A DNA stretch of 64,000 bases from Coriobacteriaceae bacterium AF45-21 (GCA_027682925.1 JAQCYU010000006.1:26988-90987); one strand, 5' to 3'. Positions 9,019 through 17,982 are shown, numbered from the stretch's first letter. The notes: generated by a model not told the origin, from the sequence alone. Numbers and translations are program-made.

Positions 9019-11784
9019 ATGGACCAGGAGCGCCAAAACAGCCAAAACCACGATACGGAGCACGCGGGTCGCGACCGGGAGTTCGCGACCTACCGCACCG
9101 CTCAAAGCTCAAATGATATGGTGCCGACGGTTTTTCGCCGTGGCATCTACCGCACAATCCGCGGCAGTCTTAAGCGCTTCTTGTCCATCGTGGTCATCAC
9201 CGCGCTCGGCGTGAGCGTGATGTGCGGCCTCAAGGCGGGCTGCGAGGATTTGTGCGATTCGGTTGACGCCTACTTTGACCAGCAGAATGTCTACGACATC
9301 AACGTGCAGTCGACCTATGGTCTGACCGATGACGATCTTGCTGCAATCCAAGAGGTCGATGGCGTCGAGACGGCCGAGGGCGTCTATACCGAGACCGCCT
9401 ATACCGCCGTGGGTACGACGCGCGAGCGCGTGGTCGTGCAAAGTCTCTCCAAGGAGAACATCGATCAGCCGGTGCTCGTGAACGGCGATTTGCCCGAGAG
9501 CGCCGATGAGGTCGCGGTGACTTCGAAGTTCCTGAAGGCTTCGGGCAAAAAGCTCGGCGATACGGTGAGTTTTGCCGCCAATGACGCGAGCTCGTCGAAC
9601 CAAAGCGCCAAGGATCAGTTTGCCGCGGGCGAATACACCATTACGGCCGAGGTCCTCGACCCCACTGATGTGAGCTCTGACTCGACAGTCAACGCCTTTC
9701 GCGCTGCGTCGGCGGCGGACTATAAGTTCTATGTGAGCGAGGACGCCGCGACATCTTCTTCCTACTCCGCGGTCCATGTGATCGTCGAGGGAGCCAAGAG
9801 CCTCAACTCCTATTCGGATGCCTACGCGGCAAAGATCAACAAGGTTAAGGGCAATATAGAGAAGATCCGCGAGGAGCGTGAGAAGGCGCGCGCTCAGGAG
9901 CTGACAGTCGACACGCCGGCAAGCTTGGATGCGGCCGAGCGCCAGGCGAATATGCTCTTTGGGATCGAGCAGGACAACATCAATCGCATGGCCGAGGGCA
10001 GCGACGAGCGTGCGCAGGCGCAAGCCGACCTGGACCAGCGCCGTGCCGCCGCCGACCAGCAGTTTGCCGATGCCCGCGCCGAGCTCTCTGACCTTGGTGA
10101 ATGCACCTGGTACATCCAGGACCGCGGCAATATCGCAAGCTACTCGAGCGTGGAGAGCGATAGCTCGTCAATTGAGGCCATCGCCACGGTGTTCCCGTTC
10201 ATCTTCTTTATCGTCGCCGTGCTCATCAGCCTTACCACCGCCACGCGTATGGTCGAGGAGGAGCGCACGCTCATCGGCCTGTATAAGGCGCTCGGTTATT
10301 CGCGCGGGCGCATCCTGTCCAAATACGTGGACTACGCGCTGTGGGCGTGTCTGATCGGTGGCGTGCTCGGCAATATCATCGGCTTTGTGGGCCTGCCGCT
10401 GTTCTTGTTTACGGTGTTCGACGACATGTATTCGCTGCCCCAGATGCTGCTTTCGTACGACATCGTGTCGTCGCTCGTGTCGGTGGCGCTATTTGCCGTG
10501 GGCGTGGTGGGCGCTACGATTATTGCCTGCCGCCACGAGATGGCCGAGACCCCTGCCTCGCTCATGCGTCCCAAGGCCCCGCGTGCCGGCTCGCGCATCT
10601 TGCTTGAGCGCATCGGCTTTATTTGGCGACGTATGAGCTTTTTGAACAAGGTGGCAGCACGTAACCTGTTCCGCTACAAAAAGCGTGCCTTTATGACCAT
10701 CTTTGGCATCGCGGGTTGCACCGCGCTTGTGATCTGCGGTATGGGTATTCGCGACACGTCGGTCGCGCTTTCGCCCAAGCAGTACGGCCACATCACACGC
10801 TACGATCTGCTGGCGGTCGCCAATCCCGACGATTTTTCGCAGACGTGCGCGGCGCTCGACGAGCGAAGCGCGGTCAAGGATTCCGGTGTGACCGTAACTT
10901 CGACGCTGCCGATCATGACTGACAACGTTACCTTTACGTTTGGCGGCAAGAGCGAGACCGTGCAGCTCATCGTGATTCCCGACGACCGCACGGGTGACTT
11001 GGGCGATTACGTGCGCCTTGAGGATGAGTCCAAAGAGCCGCTGTCTTTGCGTGACGGAGACGTGTATCTGAGTAAGAGTTCACAGTTGGTGCTGGGGATT
11101 CAGCCGGGCGATATGGCACACGTCCAGGATTCGTCGCTCAATGTTGCCAAGGTCAAGGTCAGCGACATTTCGCTTAACTATCTGGGCAACACGCTTTACA
11201 TGACGCAGAGCACCTATGAGCGCGCGTTCGGTCGAAGCGCGCGCCTCAACGGCATCCTTGCGCTGCTTAAGGGTTCGTCGGCCGATCAGATTGCGTTTAC
11301 CAACTGTCTTAAGAGCGATGGTTGGATTACGCTGTCGAGTACCGCCGAGCATTGGGAAAACTATGAGGCAAACTTTACGATTATCAATTCGGTCGTGGTG
11401 CTTGTGACCTTTATGGCGGCGTGCCTGTCGTTTGTGGTGGTGTTTACGCTGTCCAACACGAATATCTCCGAGCGCGAGCGCGAGCTGGCAACCATTAAGG
11501 TACTGGGCTTCCGCCGTGGCGAGGTACACCATTACGTTAATAAGGAGACGTTGATTCTCACGGCAATCGGCGCCGCGCTGGGCGTGCCGCTGGGTGGCCT
11601 GCTTGCCGAGAGCTTTACGTACATCCTGCAGATGCCGTCGCTGTACTTTGACGTCGAAGTCGAGCCGCTGAGTTACGTGCTGTCCGTTCTGCTGGCCTTT
11701 GCCTTTACGTTTATCGTCAACCTCGCCACCAACCGTACCCTCAACAAGATCGACATGGTCGGCGCCCTCAAGAGCGCCGAGTAA
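9019..11784 (+). CDS. ABC exporter permease with two FtsX domains
   Basis: Large membrane permease, 921 aa from the ATG at 9019 (a GTG at 9007 is also possible). A membrane segment near residue 60 (FLSIVVITALGVSVM) is followed by an extracellular region of about 300 residues. That region includes a charged coiled-coil stretch (KGNIEKIREEREKARAQE and DLDQRRAAADQQFADARAEL). Then come three helices of the first FtsX domain (VFPFIFFIVAVLISLT on), a second external region and a C-terminal FtsX domain (VVVLVTFMAACLSFVVVFT). The layout matches DUF-type FtsX exporters of Gram-positives. Substrate unknown. Confidence 0.9.
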   Translation: MDQERQNSQNHDTEHAGRDREFATYRTAQSSNDMVPTVFRRGIYRTIRGSLKRFLSIVVITALGVSVMCGLKAGCEDLCDSVDAYFDQQNVYDINVQSTYGLTDDDLAAIQEVDGVETAEGVYTETAYTAVGTTRERVVVQSLSKENIDQPVLVNGDLPESADEVAVTSKFLKASGKKLGDTVSFAANDASSSNQSAKDQFAAGEYTITAEVLDPTDVSSDSTVNAFRAASAADYKFYVSEDAATSSSYSAVHVIVEGAKSLNSYSDAYAAKINKVKGNIEKIREEREKARAQELTVDTPASLDAAERQANMLFGIEQDNINRMAEGSDERAQAQADLDQRRAAADQQFADARAELSDLGECTWYIQDRGNIASYSSVESDSSSIEAIATVFPFIFFIVAVLISLTTATRMVEEERTLIGLYKALGYSRGRILSKYVDYALWACLIGGVLGNIIGFVGLPLFLFTVFDDMYSLPQMLLSYDIVSSLVSVALFAVGVVGATIIACRHEMAETPASLMRPKAPRAGSRILLERIGFIWRRMSFLNKVAARNLFRYKKRAFMTIFGIAGCTALVICGMGIRDTSVALSPKQYGHITRYDLLAVANPDDFSQTCAALDERSAVKDSGVTVTSTLPIMTDNVTFTFGGKSETVQLIVIPDDRTGDLGDYVRLEDESKEPLSLRDGDVYLSKSSQLVLGIQPGDMAHVQDSSLNVAKVKVSDISLNYLGNTLYMTQSTYERAFGRSARLNGILALLKGSSADQIAFTNCLKSDGWITLSSTAEHWENYEANFTIINSVVVLVTFMAACLSFVVVFTLSNTNISERERELATIKVLGFRRGEVHHYVNKETLILTAIGAALGVPLGGLLAESFTYILQMPSLYFDVEVEPLSYVLSVLLAFAFTFIVNLATNRTLNKIDMVGALKSAE

Positions 11785-11821
11785 CCTGCCAAAAAGGGAC
11801 AGGTTTATTTTGGCAGGTTTT
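11782..11821 (+). repeat. GGGACAGG-core hairpin element, copy 3
   Basis: Starts at the permease stop codon (TAA at 11782-11784). AACCTGCCAAAA pairs with TTTTGGCAGGTT around AGGGACAGGTTTA, and the flank reads TATCTGGGCGAACG. Likely doubles as the exporter operon terminator. Confidence 0.88.
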
Positions 11822-11901
11822 ATCTGGGCGAACGCCAGGCAACCATTAGGTGGCCCGGCGTTTGCCCCGTTTTGCTGGGAGAGGTCTGTCGTTCAGTGCT
11901 C

Positions 11902-12222
11902 TTACTGGCCAATCCAGTGTTGCGCATAGCTCTTAATGTCCTCGGTAAAACCGTCAAGGTCGTCAAGGGTGATCACGCTGTCGATAAGCAAATTGGCTAT
12001 CTCGCGGTGCATTGTGCTGCGGCGAATGTCGTTTGCAATTACGCCTGAGGACAGCTTGTCTCTATTGAGGCGCTCTTCTAGTGCCCAAAATCTACTGGAC
12101 GCTTCGCTGTCGCCGTTCAGTATCTCAACGTACTGGCCGATGAGCTTTTCCATATAACGTTCTTGCCATTGAGGAAGCATTTTCTTAAACAGCTTCCAGT
12201 CGCTTTCGGCTACGTCGCGCAT
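11902..12222 (-). CDS. Conserved small protein of unknown function
   Basis: 106 aa, starting MRDVAESDWKLFKKMLPQWQ and ending YAQHWIGQ, with GGAGG five bases before the ATG. It is highly charged, predicted mostly helical and has no membrane segment or cysteine. The segments WQERYMEKLIGQYVEIL, SSRFWALEERL and ITLDDLDGF recall a family of small proteins seen in gut Firmicutes and Coriobacteria, whose role is not known to me. It is a lone gene convergent with the exporter operon. Codon use is somewhat less GC-rich than its neighbours, which could mean recent acquisition. Confidence 0.75.
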   Translation of the reverse strand: MRDVAESDWKLFKKMLPQWQERYMEKLIGQYVEILNGDSEASSRFWALEERLNRDKLSSGVIANDIRRSTMHREIANLLIDSVITLDDLDGFTEDIKSYAQHWIGQ

Positions 12223-12351
12223 ATGTCCTCCGCTCGTTAAACGGGCTTTTCCATTTGCCTTTCATTCTATTTGGTTTTCGCTCACAGGCGTGGATGAGAG
12301 GCTCTCTTTAGCCTTCGAGATTGGGCTTGAATGGGTCGTATGCCGCAAAAT

Positions 12352-12490
12352 GGGCCTATCTACTACGTTTGCTACCACACTCTCGACCATGACAAAGATT
12401 ATGAAATTAAAACCGCAGGTAGAGGCTCGCCAATTTTCGGAAAAGGCGGGTATGGTCGGCCCTCTCGAGTTAAACGTAGTAAATAGGCCC
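12352..12490. repeat. 139-bp imperfect palindrome (about 39-bp arms)
   Basis: GGGCCTATCTACTACGTTT (12352-12370) and its continuation to CTCGACCAT (12390) pair with 12452-12490 (ATGGTCGGCC to AACGTAGTAAATAGGCCC). Outer 19 bp have one mismatch. It lies in the gene-free stretch 12223-12665 with the next element; the open frames crossing it look like chance. Confidence 0.8.
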
Positions 12491-12551
12491 TTTTCTTGGT
12501 GTGCGGTCAGCTCAATGCTAATCTCCGTGCCGGAACTGACCCAGTTGTTTG

Positions 12552-12622
12552 TAAGTTGCGGTGACATACGGACTGTTTGGCGCTTTGGAGCTTCAAAACA
12601 GTCCCTATCTCACCGCAACTTA
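12552..12622. repeat. Palindrome with TAAGTTGCGGTG ends, copy A
   Basis: TAAGTTGCGGTGACATACGG (12552 on) pairs with CTCACCGCAACTTA at 12609-12622 and inner bases over 28-bp arms with few mismatches. The same end motif occurs in the palindrome at 13764-13834, so the two flank the XRE-membrane gene. Confidence 0.8.
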
Positions 12623-12665
12623 GGAGAAGGGCGGGGGTGGTTGGGTGCTGGTGGGTCGGAGCGTG

Positions 12666-13580
12666 TTAGGCCTGTTGGCGGTGCTTCCATTGTTTGCGGC
12701 ACCAGCGCATGAGTGCTTTTACGACTGGGATGGTGATGAGTATTACCCAGGCGGGATGGGGTTGCTCCAGGCAGAGCCACATGTAGAGGAACCATGCCTC
12801 GGCACTGACCGAATAGACGACATCGATCAGCTTAGATAAGTGGCGTTGGTCGATAAAGTCGCCAAGCGCGTAATAGACGGGAATCAAAAAGACGAGGAAG
12901 AGTCCCGTAGCCCATGTGCCGTAGACAATGCCGAGCACCAGATAGGCGAGAATGACAAGTGCGGGGAAGGGGAATTTGTTCCATGCACGTCCGACCTTAG
13001 TGTGGAAATGCTTGCCATGATGGTCGAGCTTGTCGTGTGCTTCCTTCCAGCTGGAAAACGTCTCGCCGTCGATGGTGACGGTGCCGTCGTCATTGGTACG
13101 CACGCTATGTCCATCGTCCTCAAGCGTATCGATATGCACGCCGCCCGGCCCCACATGCACCTCTTCGCCCTTGCGCTCGTTGGTCACATGGATGCCGTTC
13201 CAGCCAACATGGACTTCCTCGCCTTTATTGGGATCAATGACGTGGATGCCGCGCGCGAGGGAAATATCGACAAGTGGTTTGTCGCCGCAATCGGCGTGCT
13301 CGGCAGAATCTTCGGCCTCTTTAGCCTCATCCACCGTTTCGGTGCTGCCGTCCTCTGAGCCATCGGCATCACTAGCCGCTTCCCCATACAACAACTCATC
13401 CAGCGACACACCATACAGCGCGGCGAGCGCAATAAGGTTATCGGTATCGGGCGAGGATTCGCTGCGCTCCCATTTACTGACAGCCTGACGACTCACGCCC
13501 AACTGGGCGGCAAGTGCCTCCTGAGAAAGCCCGGCAGCCTTGCGGCGATCAACGAGCCGCTGTGCTATCGCAAGATCCAT
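12666..13580 (-). CDS. XRE regulator with beta-repeat linker and C-terminal membrane helices
   Basis: 304 aa; the start at 13580 has AAAGGA just upstream. Residues 5-60 are a Cro/C1-type helix-turn-helix (AAGLSQEALAAQLGVSRQAV, then WERSESSPDTDNLIALAALY). Residues 65-100 are acidic. Residues 110-150 hold two and a half copies of an 18-19-residue unit (GIHVxxxxKGEEVHVG), followed by DGTVTIDGETFSSWKEAH. From residue 203 there are about four hydrophobic segments (FPALVILAYLVLGIVYG, GLFLVFLIPVYYALG, two more). It thus looks like a membrane-tethered DNA-binding protein. Target genes unknown; it stands alone. Confidence 0.85.
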   Translation of the reverse strand: MDLAIAQRLVDRRKAAGLSQEALAAQLGVSRQAVSKWERSESSPDTDNLIALAALYGVSLDELLYGEAASDADGSEDGSTETVDEAKEAEDSAEHADCGDKPLVDISLARGIHVIDPNKGEEVHVGWNGIHVTNERKGEEVHVGPGGVHIDTLEDDGHSVRTNDDGTVTIDGETFSSWKEAHDKLDHHGKHFHTKVGRAWNKFPFPALVILAYLVLGIVYGTWATGLFLVFLIPVYYALGDFIDQRHLSKLIDVVYSVSAEAWFLYMWLCLEQPHPAWVILITIPVVKALMRWCRKQWKHRQQA

Positions 13581-13763
13581 GGCAGTTCCTTTCATGTGGT
13601 GACCGTAATCGAATGAGCCGAGTATGCCGAGAACAAGCGGTAGCGACCACCATTTCTAGTTAGAATCTGCCCCAACCCTACCGCAACTACCGGTAGCAAT
13701 CCCTAACGACCAGCCATTTCAGGACAAATGTCAGTGCAAGTAGCAGCCAAGAGTCCCCACTCA

Positions 13764-13834
13764 GTAAGTTGCGGTGGAATAGTTTCTGGATTCAGCCATT
13801 TGCGGACTAAGCAGGAAATATTTCACCGCAACTC
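13764..13834. repeat. Palindrome with TAAGTTGCGGTG ends, copy B
   Basis: GTAAGTTGCGGTGGAATAG (13764 on) pairs with GAAATATTTCACCGCAACT (ending about 13833); arms of 22-25 bp with three or four mismatches. It is upstream of the XRE-membrane gene, about 180 bp from its start. Confidence 0.75.
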
Positions 13835-13863
13835 AATTCCAGCCCAGGCACCCGCAGCAAGAA

Positions 13864-14023
13864 GACGAATAGCCCCGGCGAGTATGTAAACGCAGGGCCC
13901 TCCGACCCCGCCCGACGATTTCGATTGGCGACCTTTGACGGAGTCAAGGGAGGAGCCAAATCGAAATACGTCGGGCGGGGTCGGAGGGCCCGATGGGATG
14001 GATTTCGGCCGAGGCTATTCGTC
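13864..14023. repeat. 160-bp nested palindrome at the pfkA 3' end
   Basis: The core arms are 13895-13929 and 13955-13991; GGGCCCTCCGACCCCGCCCG matches its partner exactly. An outer pair, GACGAATAGCC (13864-13874) and GGCTATTCGTC (14013-14023), includes the last pfkA codons and its stop. So a short inverted copy of the gene end lies on the far side of the hairpin. It probably ends pfkA transcription. With copy B it fills the gene-free stretch 13581-14014. Confidence 0.85.
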
Positions 14024-15094
14024 GCCGAAGCTGATGCCTAACGCCTTGGCCTCGCGCACCAGATCGCTCTGGGGGTCGACAAACTTGAGCTTGCCGGCGA
14101 CCTCCTCGAGTGGCATATGGCACATCTTGCCGTCGCGCAGGGCGATCATGTAACCAAACTCGCCGCGCAGGCAGCCAAGCGCGGCCTCGACGCCGCACTG
14201 GGTCGCAAAGATGCGGTCCTGAGCGTCGGGCTGACCGCCGCGCTGCGTGTGGCCGGGGATGGCGACGCGGGTCTCGCGACCGGTCTTGGCCTCGATCTCC
14301 TTGGCGATGTCGTAGACGATCGACGGGCTCGTACGCTCAGCGAGCTTCTTCTTGTACTCCTTCTTGGACAGCGCCGCGTCCTCCTTGGAGATAGCGCCCT
14401 CGGCGACGGCTACGATCGTAAAGCGGCTGCCGGTCTCCATGCGATGCTCGATGGTCTTGATGACGTTATCCATGTCGTAGGGGATCTCGGGAATCAAGAT
14501 GACATCCGCGCCGCCCGCGACGCCGGCGTACAGTGGAATCCAGCCAACCTTGTGGCCCATGATCTCGATAACGAACACGCGGCCGTGACTCGAGGCGGTA
14601 GTGTGGATGTCGTCGATGCACTTGGTGGCGACGTCGATGGCGCTCGTAAAACCAAACGTCAGCTCGGTGCCCCAAGTGTCGTTATCGATGGTCTTGGGCA
14701 GGGCGATAACGTTGAGGCCCTCTTCGCGCAGGCGGTTGGCGGTCTTGGTGGAGCCGTTACCGCCTAGCATAAACAGGCAGTCGAGCTGCAGCTTATGATA
14801 GGTGTGGACCATCGCGGGCACCTTCTCGACACCATCGGCCTCGGGGGTATCCAGACGCTTGAACGGCGTGCGGCTCGTGCCCAGGATGGTGCCGCCGCGG
14901 GTGAGGATACCGCTAAAATCGGCGGGCGTCATGACGCGGAACCTGCTGTAGATAAGGCCCTGGTAGCCGTCCTCAAAACCGTAGATCTCGATAGGTTCTT
15001 CGCTATTGGTCATAAGCGTTTTGACGATGCCGCGCATGGTGGCGTTGAGCGCTTGGCAGTCGCCGCCACTGGTAAGAAGACCGATCCTAAGCAT
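14015..15094 (-). CDS. pfkA: 6-phosphofructokinase
   Basis: Phosphorylates fructose 6-phosphate in glycolysis. The 359-aa protein starts MLRIGLLTSGGDCQALNA, has the catalytic TIDND inside PKTIDNDTWG (133-139), IEIMGHKVGWIPL, and HTQRGGQPDAQDR. The donor-site loop is GGNGS (111-115): glycine at the position that is Asp in PPi-dependent enzymes, but lysine in PKTIDND and Asn in place of the usual GGD Asp. That favours ATP as donor by analogy with G104/K124 enzymes, but the donor is not certain. GGAAGG precedes the start. It is monocistronic with a large hairpin directly after the stop. Confidence 0.95.
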   Translation of the reverse strand: MLRIGLLTSGGDCQALNATMRGIVKTLMTNSEEPIEIYGFEDGYQGLIYSRFRVMTPADFSGILTRGGTILGTSRTPFKRLDTPEADGVEKVPAMVHTYHKLQLDCLFMLGGNGSTKTANRLREEGLNVIALPKTIDNDTWGTELTFGFTSAIDVATKCIDDIHTTASSHGRVFVIEIMGHKVGWIPLYAGVAGGADVILIPEIPYDMDNVIKTIEHRMETGSRFTIVAVAEGAISKEDAALSKKEYKKKLAERTSPSIVYDIAKEIEAKTGRETRVAIPGHTQRGGQPDAQDRIFATQCGVEAALGCLRGEFGYMIALRDGKMCHMPLEEVAGKLKFVDPQSDLVREAKALGISFGDE

Positions 15095-15233
15095 GATGAA
15101 TCCTTCCGGGCAAGTTATAACATGCGCATAAGTTTACCCCCGCACACTGTTGATACGGGGGTAAAACGTGTTAGCTCAAGCGTATGGAAATGTAAGCAAC
15201 GCCAGGGAACGTAAGGTCGACGGGCCTGGCTCC

Positions 15234-16319
15234 TTACAGTGTGAAGGCATCGACGTTGCCCCAGTGGCGGCGCAGCGTGATGGCGGCAGCGGGCTCGGTA
15301 TTGTCAAAGACGACCGACCATTGCGTATTGCTGGTGATGTCTTCCGGATTGGGCTCTTGCGCCGCAGCGCGAAGGGCCTTCCAAGCGACTGCCTCGTCTT
15401 GGGCGCCGGCATGGGCGTCGAGGACATCGGCGATTGCGACGGCGCGCTCTTTACCATGGCCCAGCTCGCCATTCTTTTGGTTGGGCAGCACTTCGTCGCC
15501 ATAGCAGGCGTAGAAGTTTGTAACCTGGCGTACAGGAGTCGCTTTGAAAGCGCGGTCCGGATCGCGCGGATCCCACTCTACTACGCGCGCGTCACCGGCG
15601 GCGTCGTTGATAAAGAAGTGGTAATCGCGTCCTGCCATGGCGTGCATGTCGTAGGCGGAAAGCAGGTCGACAGCTTCTTGCGTGGTGGTGGCACGGTCGA
15701 GCACCAGACGGATGGCGAGCGAGGTATTGATGACGGGGCGTTGCGTGTCCTGGTCACAGGGCTTGGAATCCAGGGTGAGTACGGCAATGGACACGCCGCA
15801 CTCGTTAACACCGTCGAGCTGGGCAAACGGGCCCATGAGTGCGGCGGCGCGTCCGGCGACGGAGTCGAGCGGAGTGTTATCGCCCAGGTTGTTAAGGGCG
15901 GCAAACCCGATGGAGGCATAACCGCCGCGTGGGTGATTGCGCACCAGCAGCGCCGAGGTGTCGTCCTTAAAGTCGTAATTGCGACCGGTGCGCACGCGGC
16001 CTTCGGCATCTACGGCGACAAAAGCGCTGCAGGCAAACTGGGGCGCCTGGACATGTGCCGGCACACCGGGCAGCACCTGCGCCACCACGGCATCGATGTA
16101 GGCCTGGTCGTCGCGCACGCCAGCGGCAATGATGCGATCAAGATCGTAGTCGTAGGCAATGTCGATTGCGTACAGGTCATAGCCATCCGTGTAGCCGGTC
16201 AAGCGTTTGAGTGACGCGGCGGACTTGATTTGTTTGTGATAAACGATGCCGGTGGCAGCGGCAAGGCCGACGGCGACTCCCGCGACACCGCAGGCGATGG
16301 CAATGTTACGTGGCTTCAT
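15234..16319 (-). CDS. Membrane-anchored C45/linear amide hydrolase-like protein
   Basis: 361 aa. Residues 5-26 form one hydrophobic segment (IAIACGVAGVAVGLAAATGI), a signal anchor or uncleaved signal. The rest resembles Ntn-fold linear amide hydrolases and acyltransferases (C45/choloylglycine group): FACSAFVAVDAEGRV with candidate nucleophile Cys97, GRNYDFKDDTSALLV, and NECGVSIAVLTLDSK. In the family the cysteine becomes N-terminal after cleavage; here it lies about 97 residues in, so processing would remove the anchor. The substrate could be an N-acyl amino acid or bile-salt-like amide; sequence does not decide. Single gene downstream of pfkA on the opposite side of its promoter. Confidence 0.8.
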   Translation of the reverse strand: MKPRNIAIACGVAGVAVGLAAATGIVYHKQIKSAASLKRLTGYTDGYDLYAIDIAYDYDLDRIIAAGVRDDQAYIDAVVAQVLPGVPAHVQAPQFACSAFVAVDAEGRVRTGRNYDFKDDTSALLVRNHPRGGYASIGFAALNNLGDNTPLDSVAGRAAALMGPFAQLDGVNECGVSIAVLTLDSKPCDQDTQRPVINTSLAIRLVLDRATTTQEAVDLLSAYDMHAMAGRDYHFFINDAAGDARVVEWDPRDPDRAFKATPVRQVTNFYACYGDEVLPNQKNGELGHGKERAVAIADVLDAHAGAQDEAVAWKALRAAAQEPNPEDITSNTQWSVVFDNTEPAAAITLRRHWGNVDAFTL

Positions 16320-16479
16320 GACGGCTCCTTTCGTCCTGTTAGCGTAATTGTCGCAAAAGGAGTGCGGGCATGATGGCTCAACTTGGCGAGCGGCGCGGGA
16401 TTAAACATGGAATGAAAGGCACGGCACTGGCGCGGCGGGGTATGCTGGAGGGGACCATCAACCAGCGAAAGGGGAGAGC

Positions 16480-17863
16480 ATGACGGATCAGGAAACGCCC
16501 GAGCGCGCGCATGTGACGGCCGATGATATCGAGGCCGCCAACGACCTTATCGACTTTATCGAGGCATGCCCCAGCATGTTCCATACGGCGGCGACCATTA
16601 TGGCCGAGCTCGACGAGGCGGGCTTTACCTATCTGCCCGAGAATGCGGCGTGGGACATCGAGCCGGGCGGGCGTTATTACACGCAGCGCAACACCTCGAG
16701 CGTTGTTGCCTTTAAGGTGGGCGAGGACCTGGCCGCGACGTGGGGCGAGGACGGCGTTGCCGGCGACTACCATTTTCAGCTGACGGCGTCGCACAGCGAC
16801 TCGCCGACGTTTAAGGTCAAGGCCGTGCCCGAGCTCGACGGCGCGGGCGAGACGCTGCGCCTGAACACCGAGCCTACGGCGGCATGATCGACTACACCTG
16901 GTTCGACCGTCCGCTGGCACTCGCGGGCCGCGTGCTGGTACGCGAGGGCGACCGTATTGAGAGCCGCCTGCTTTCCACCGAGCGCGAGGTCGCTATTATC
17001 CCGAGCCTTGCCATCCATATGAATCGTGGCGTTAATGAGGCTTTGCGCCCAACCGCGCCGTCGACCTGTGCCCGCTCATCAGCGCCGGCGAGCTTAAGCA
17101 GGGCGACTTTGATGCCCTGATCGCCGAAGAGCTGGATGTTGAGCCCGAGCAGATCCTGGGTCGCGACCTGTTCCTGGTCAACCGCCAGGATGCGCGCATT
17201 TGGGGCTGGGCCGACGAGTTTATCTCGACGCCCAAGCTCGACGACCTGGCTTGCGCCTACACCTCGCTGCAGGCATTTTTGGGTGCTGAGAACGCGCACG
17301 ACGTTTCGGTCTTCTGCTGCTTCGATAACGAGGAAGTTGGCTCCGAGACCAAGCAGGGAGCCATGTCGACGTTCTTGGCCGATGCGCTGCGCCGCATCAA
17401 CGGATCGCTGGGCTTTGACGACGAGTCGTACCATCGCGCACTTGCCGCCTCGATGCTCGTGAGCTGCGACAACGCGCATGCCGTGCACCCCAACCACGCC
17501 GAGAAGTGCGATGCCCGCAATCAGGTGGTGCTCAACGGCGGCATCGTCATCAAGGAAGCCGCCAACCAGCACTACTGCACCGATGCCTTTAGTCGCGCGG
17601 TGTTCCAGGCCATCTGCGATGACGCTGACGTACCCACGCAGGCCTTCGCCAACAAGAGCGATATGGCGGGTGGCTCCACGCTCGGCAACCTGTCGAACAT
17701 GCAGGCGAGCATGCATGCCGTGGATGTGGGCCTGCCGCAGCTGGCCATGCACTCAAGCTACGAGACCGGCGGCGTGCGCGACGTGATGTACGCCATCCGC
17801 GCCCTCACGGCTTTCTACGAGCGCAACCTAACCATCAACGGCGCCGAAAGCGTGGAGCTCTAA
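16480..17863 (+). CDS. M18 family aminopeptidase, two frameshifts
   Basis: Zinc metallo-aminopeptidase of the aspartyl aminopeptidase family, cytosolic. Joined product about 461 aa, the usual length. Metal and catalytic motifs are all present: TASHSDSP, LDDLACAYT, FDNEEVGSETKQG, NKSDMAGGSTLGN and LAMHSSYETGG. Two single G losses break the frame, near 16871 (GAGGCCTAC read as GAGCCTAC) and near 17041 (GAGGGCTTT read as GAGGCTTT); on repair the protein reads LNTEAYGGMIDYTWFDRPL and NRGVNEGFAPNRAVDLCPL. The start follows GAAAGGGGAGAGC. Because all active-site residues survive, sequence error is likelier than decay. Confidence 0.92.
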
Positions 17864-17900
17864 AACCTACCAAAAGGGGATGTTAATTTTGGTAGGTTTT
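17862..17900 (+). repeat. GGGACAGG-core hairpin element, copy 4 (compensated stem)
   Basis: AAAACCTACCAAAA pairs exactly with TTTTGGTAGGTTTT, where other copies have CCTGCC/GGCAGG: both sides changed together. The core reads GGGGATGTTAA. It overlaps the aminopeptidase stop TAA (17861-17863). Confidence 0.88.
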
Positions 17901-17948
17901 ATCTGGGCGAATGCAAAGGGTGAAACCGAACTAGATCGGTGATACGTG

Positions 17949-17982
17949 GCCGCCGAGGTGCAGTGCGCCTCGGCGGCTTTTT
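17949..17982 (+). terminator. Terminator after the M18 aminopeptidase
   Basis: GCCGCCGAGGTGC (17949-17961) pairs with GCGCCTCGGCGGC (17965-17977), followed by TTTTTG. Confidence 0.85.

Noticed and set aside
12290..12712. 140-aa frame across the palindromes downstream of the XRE-membrane gene
   Set aside because: It reads through two inverted repeats and into the opposite-strand XRE gene; no ribosome site and no motif.
15168..16214. 348-aa plus-strand frame over the C45 amidase
   Set aside because: No recognisable motif; the minus-strand protein is clearly related to a known family.
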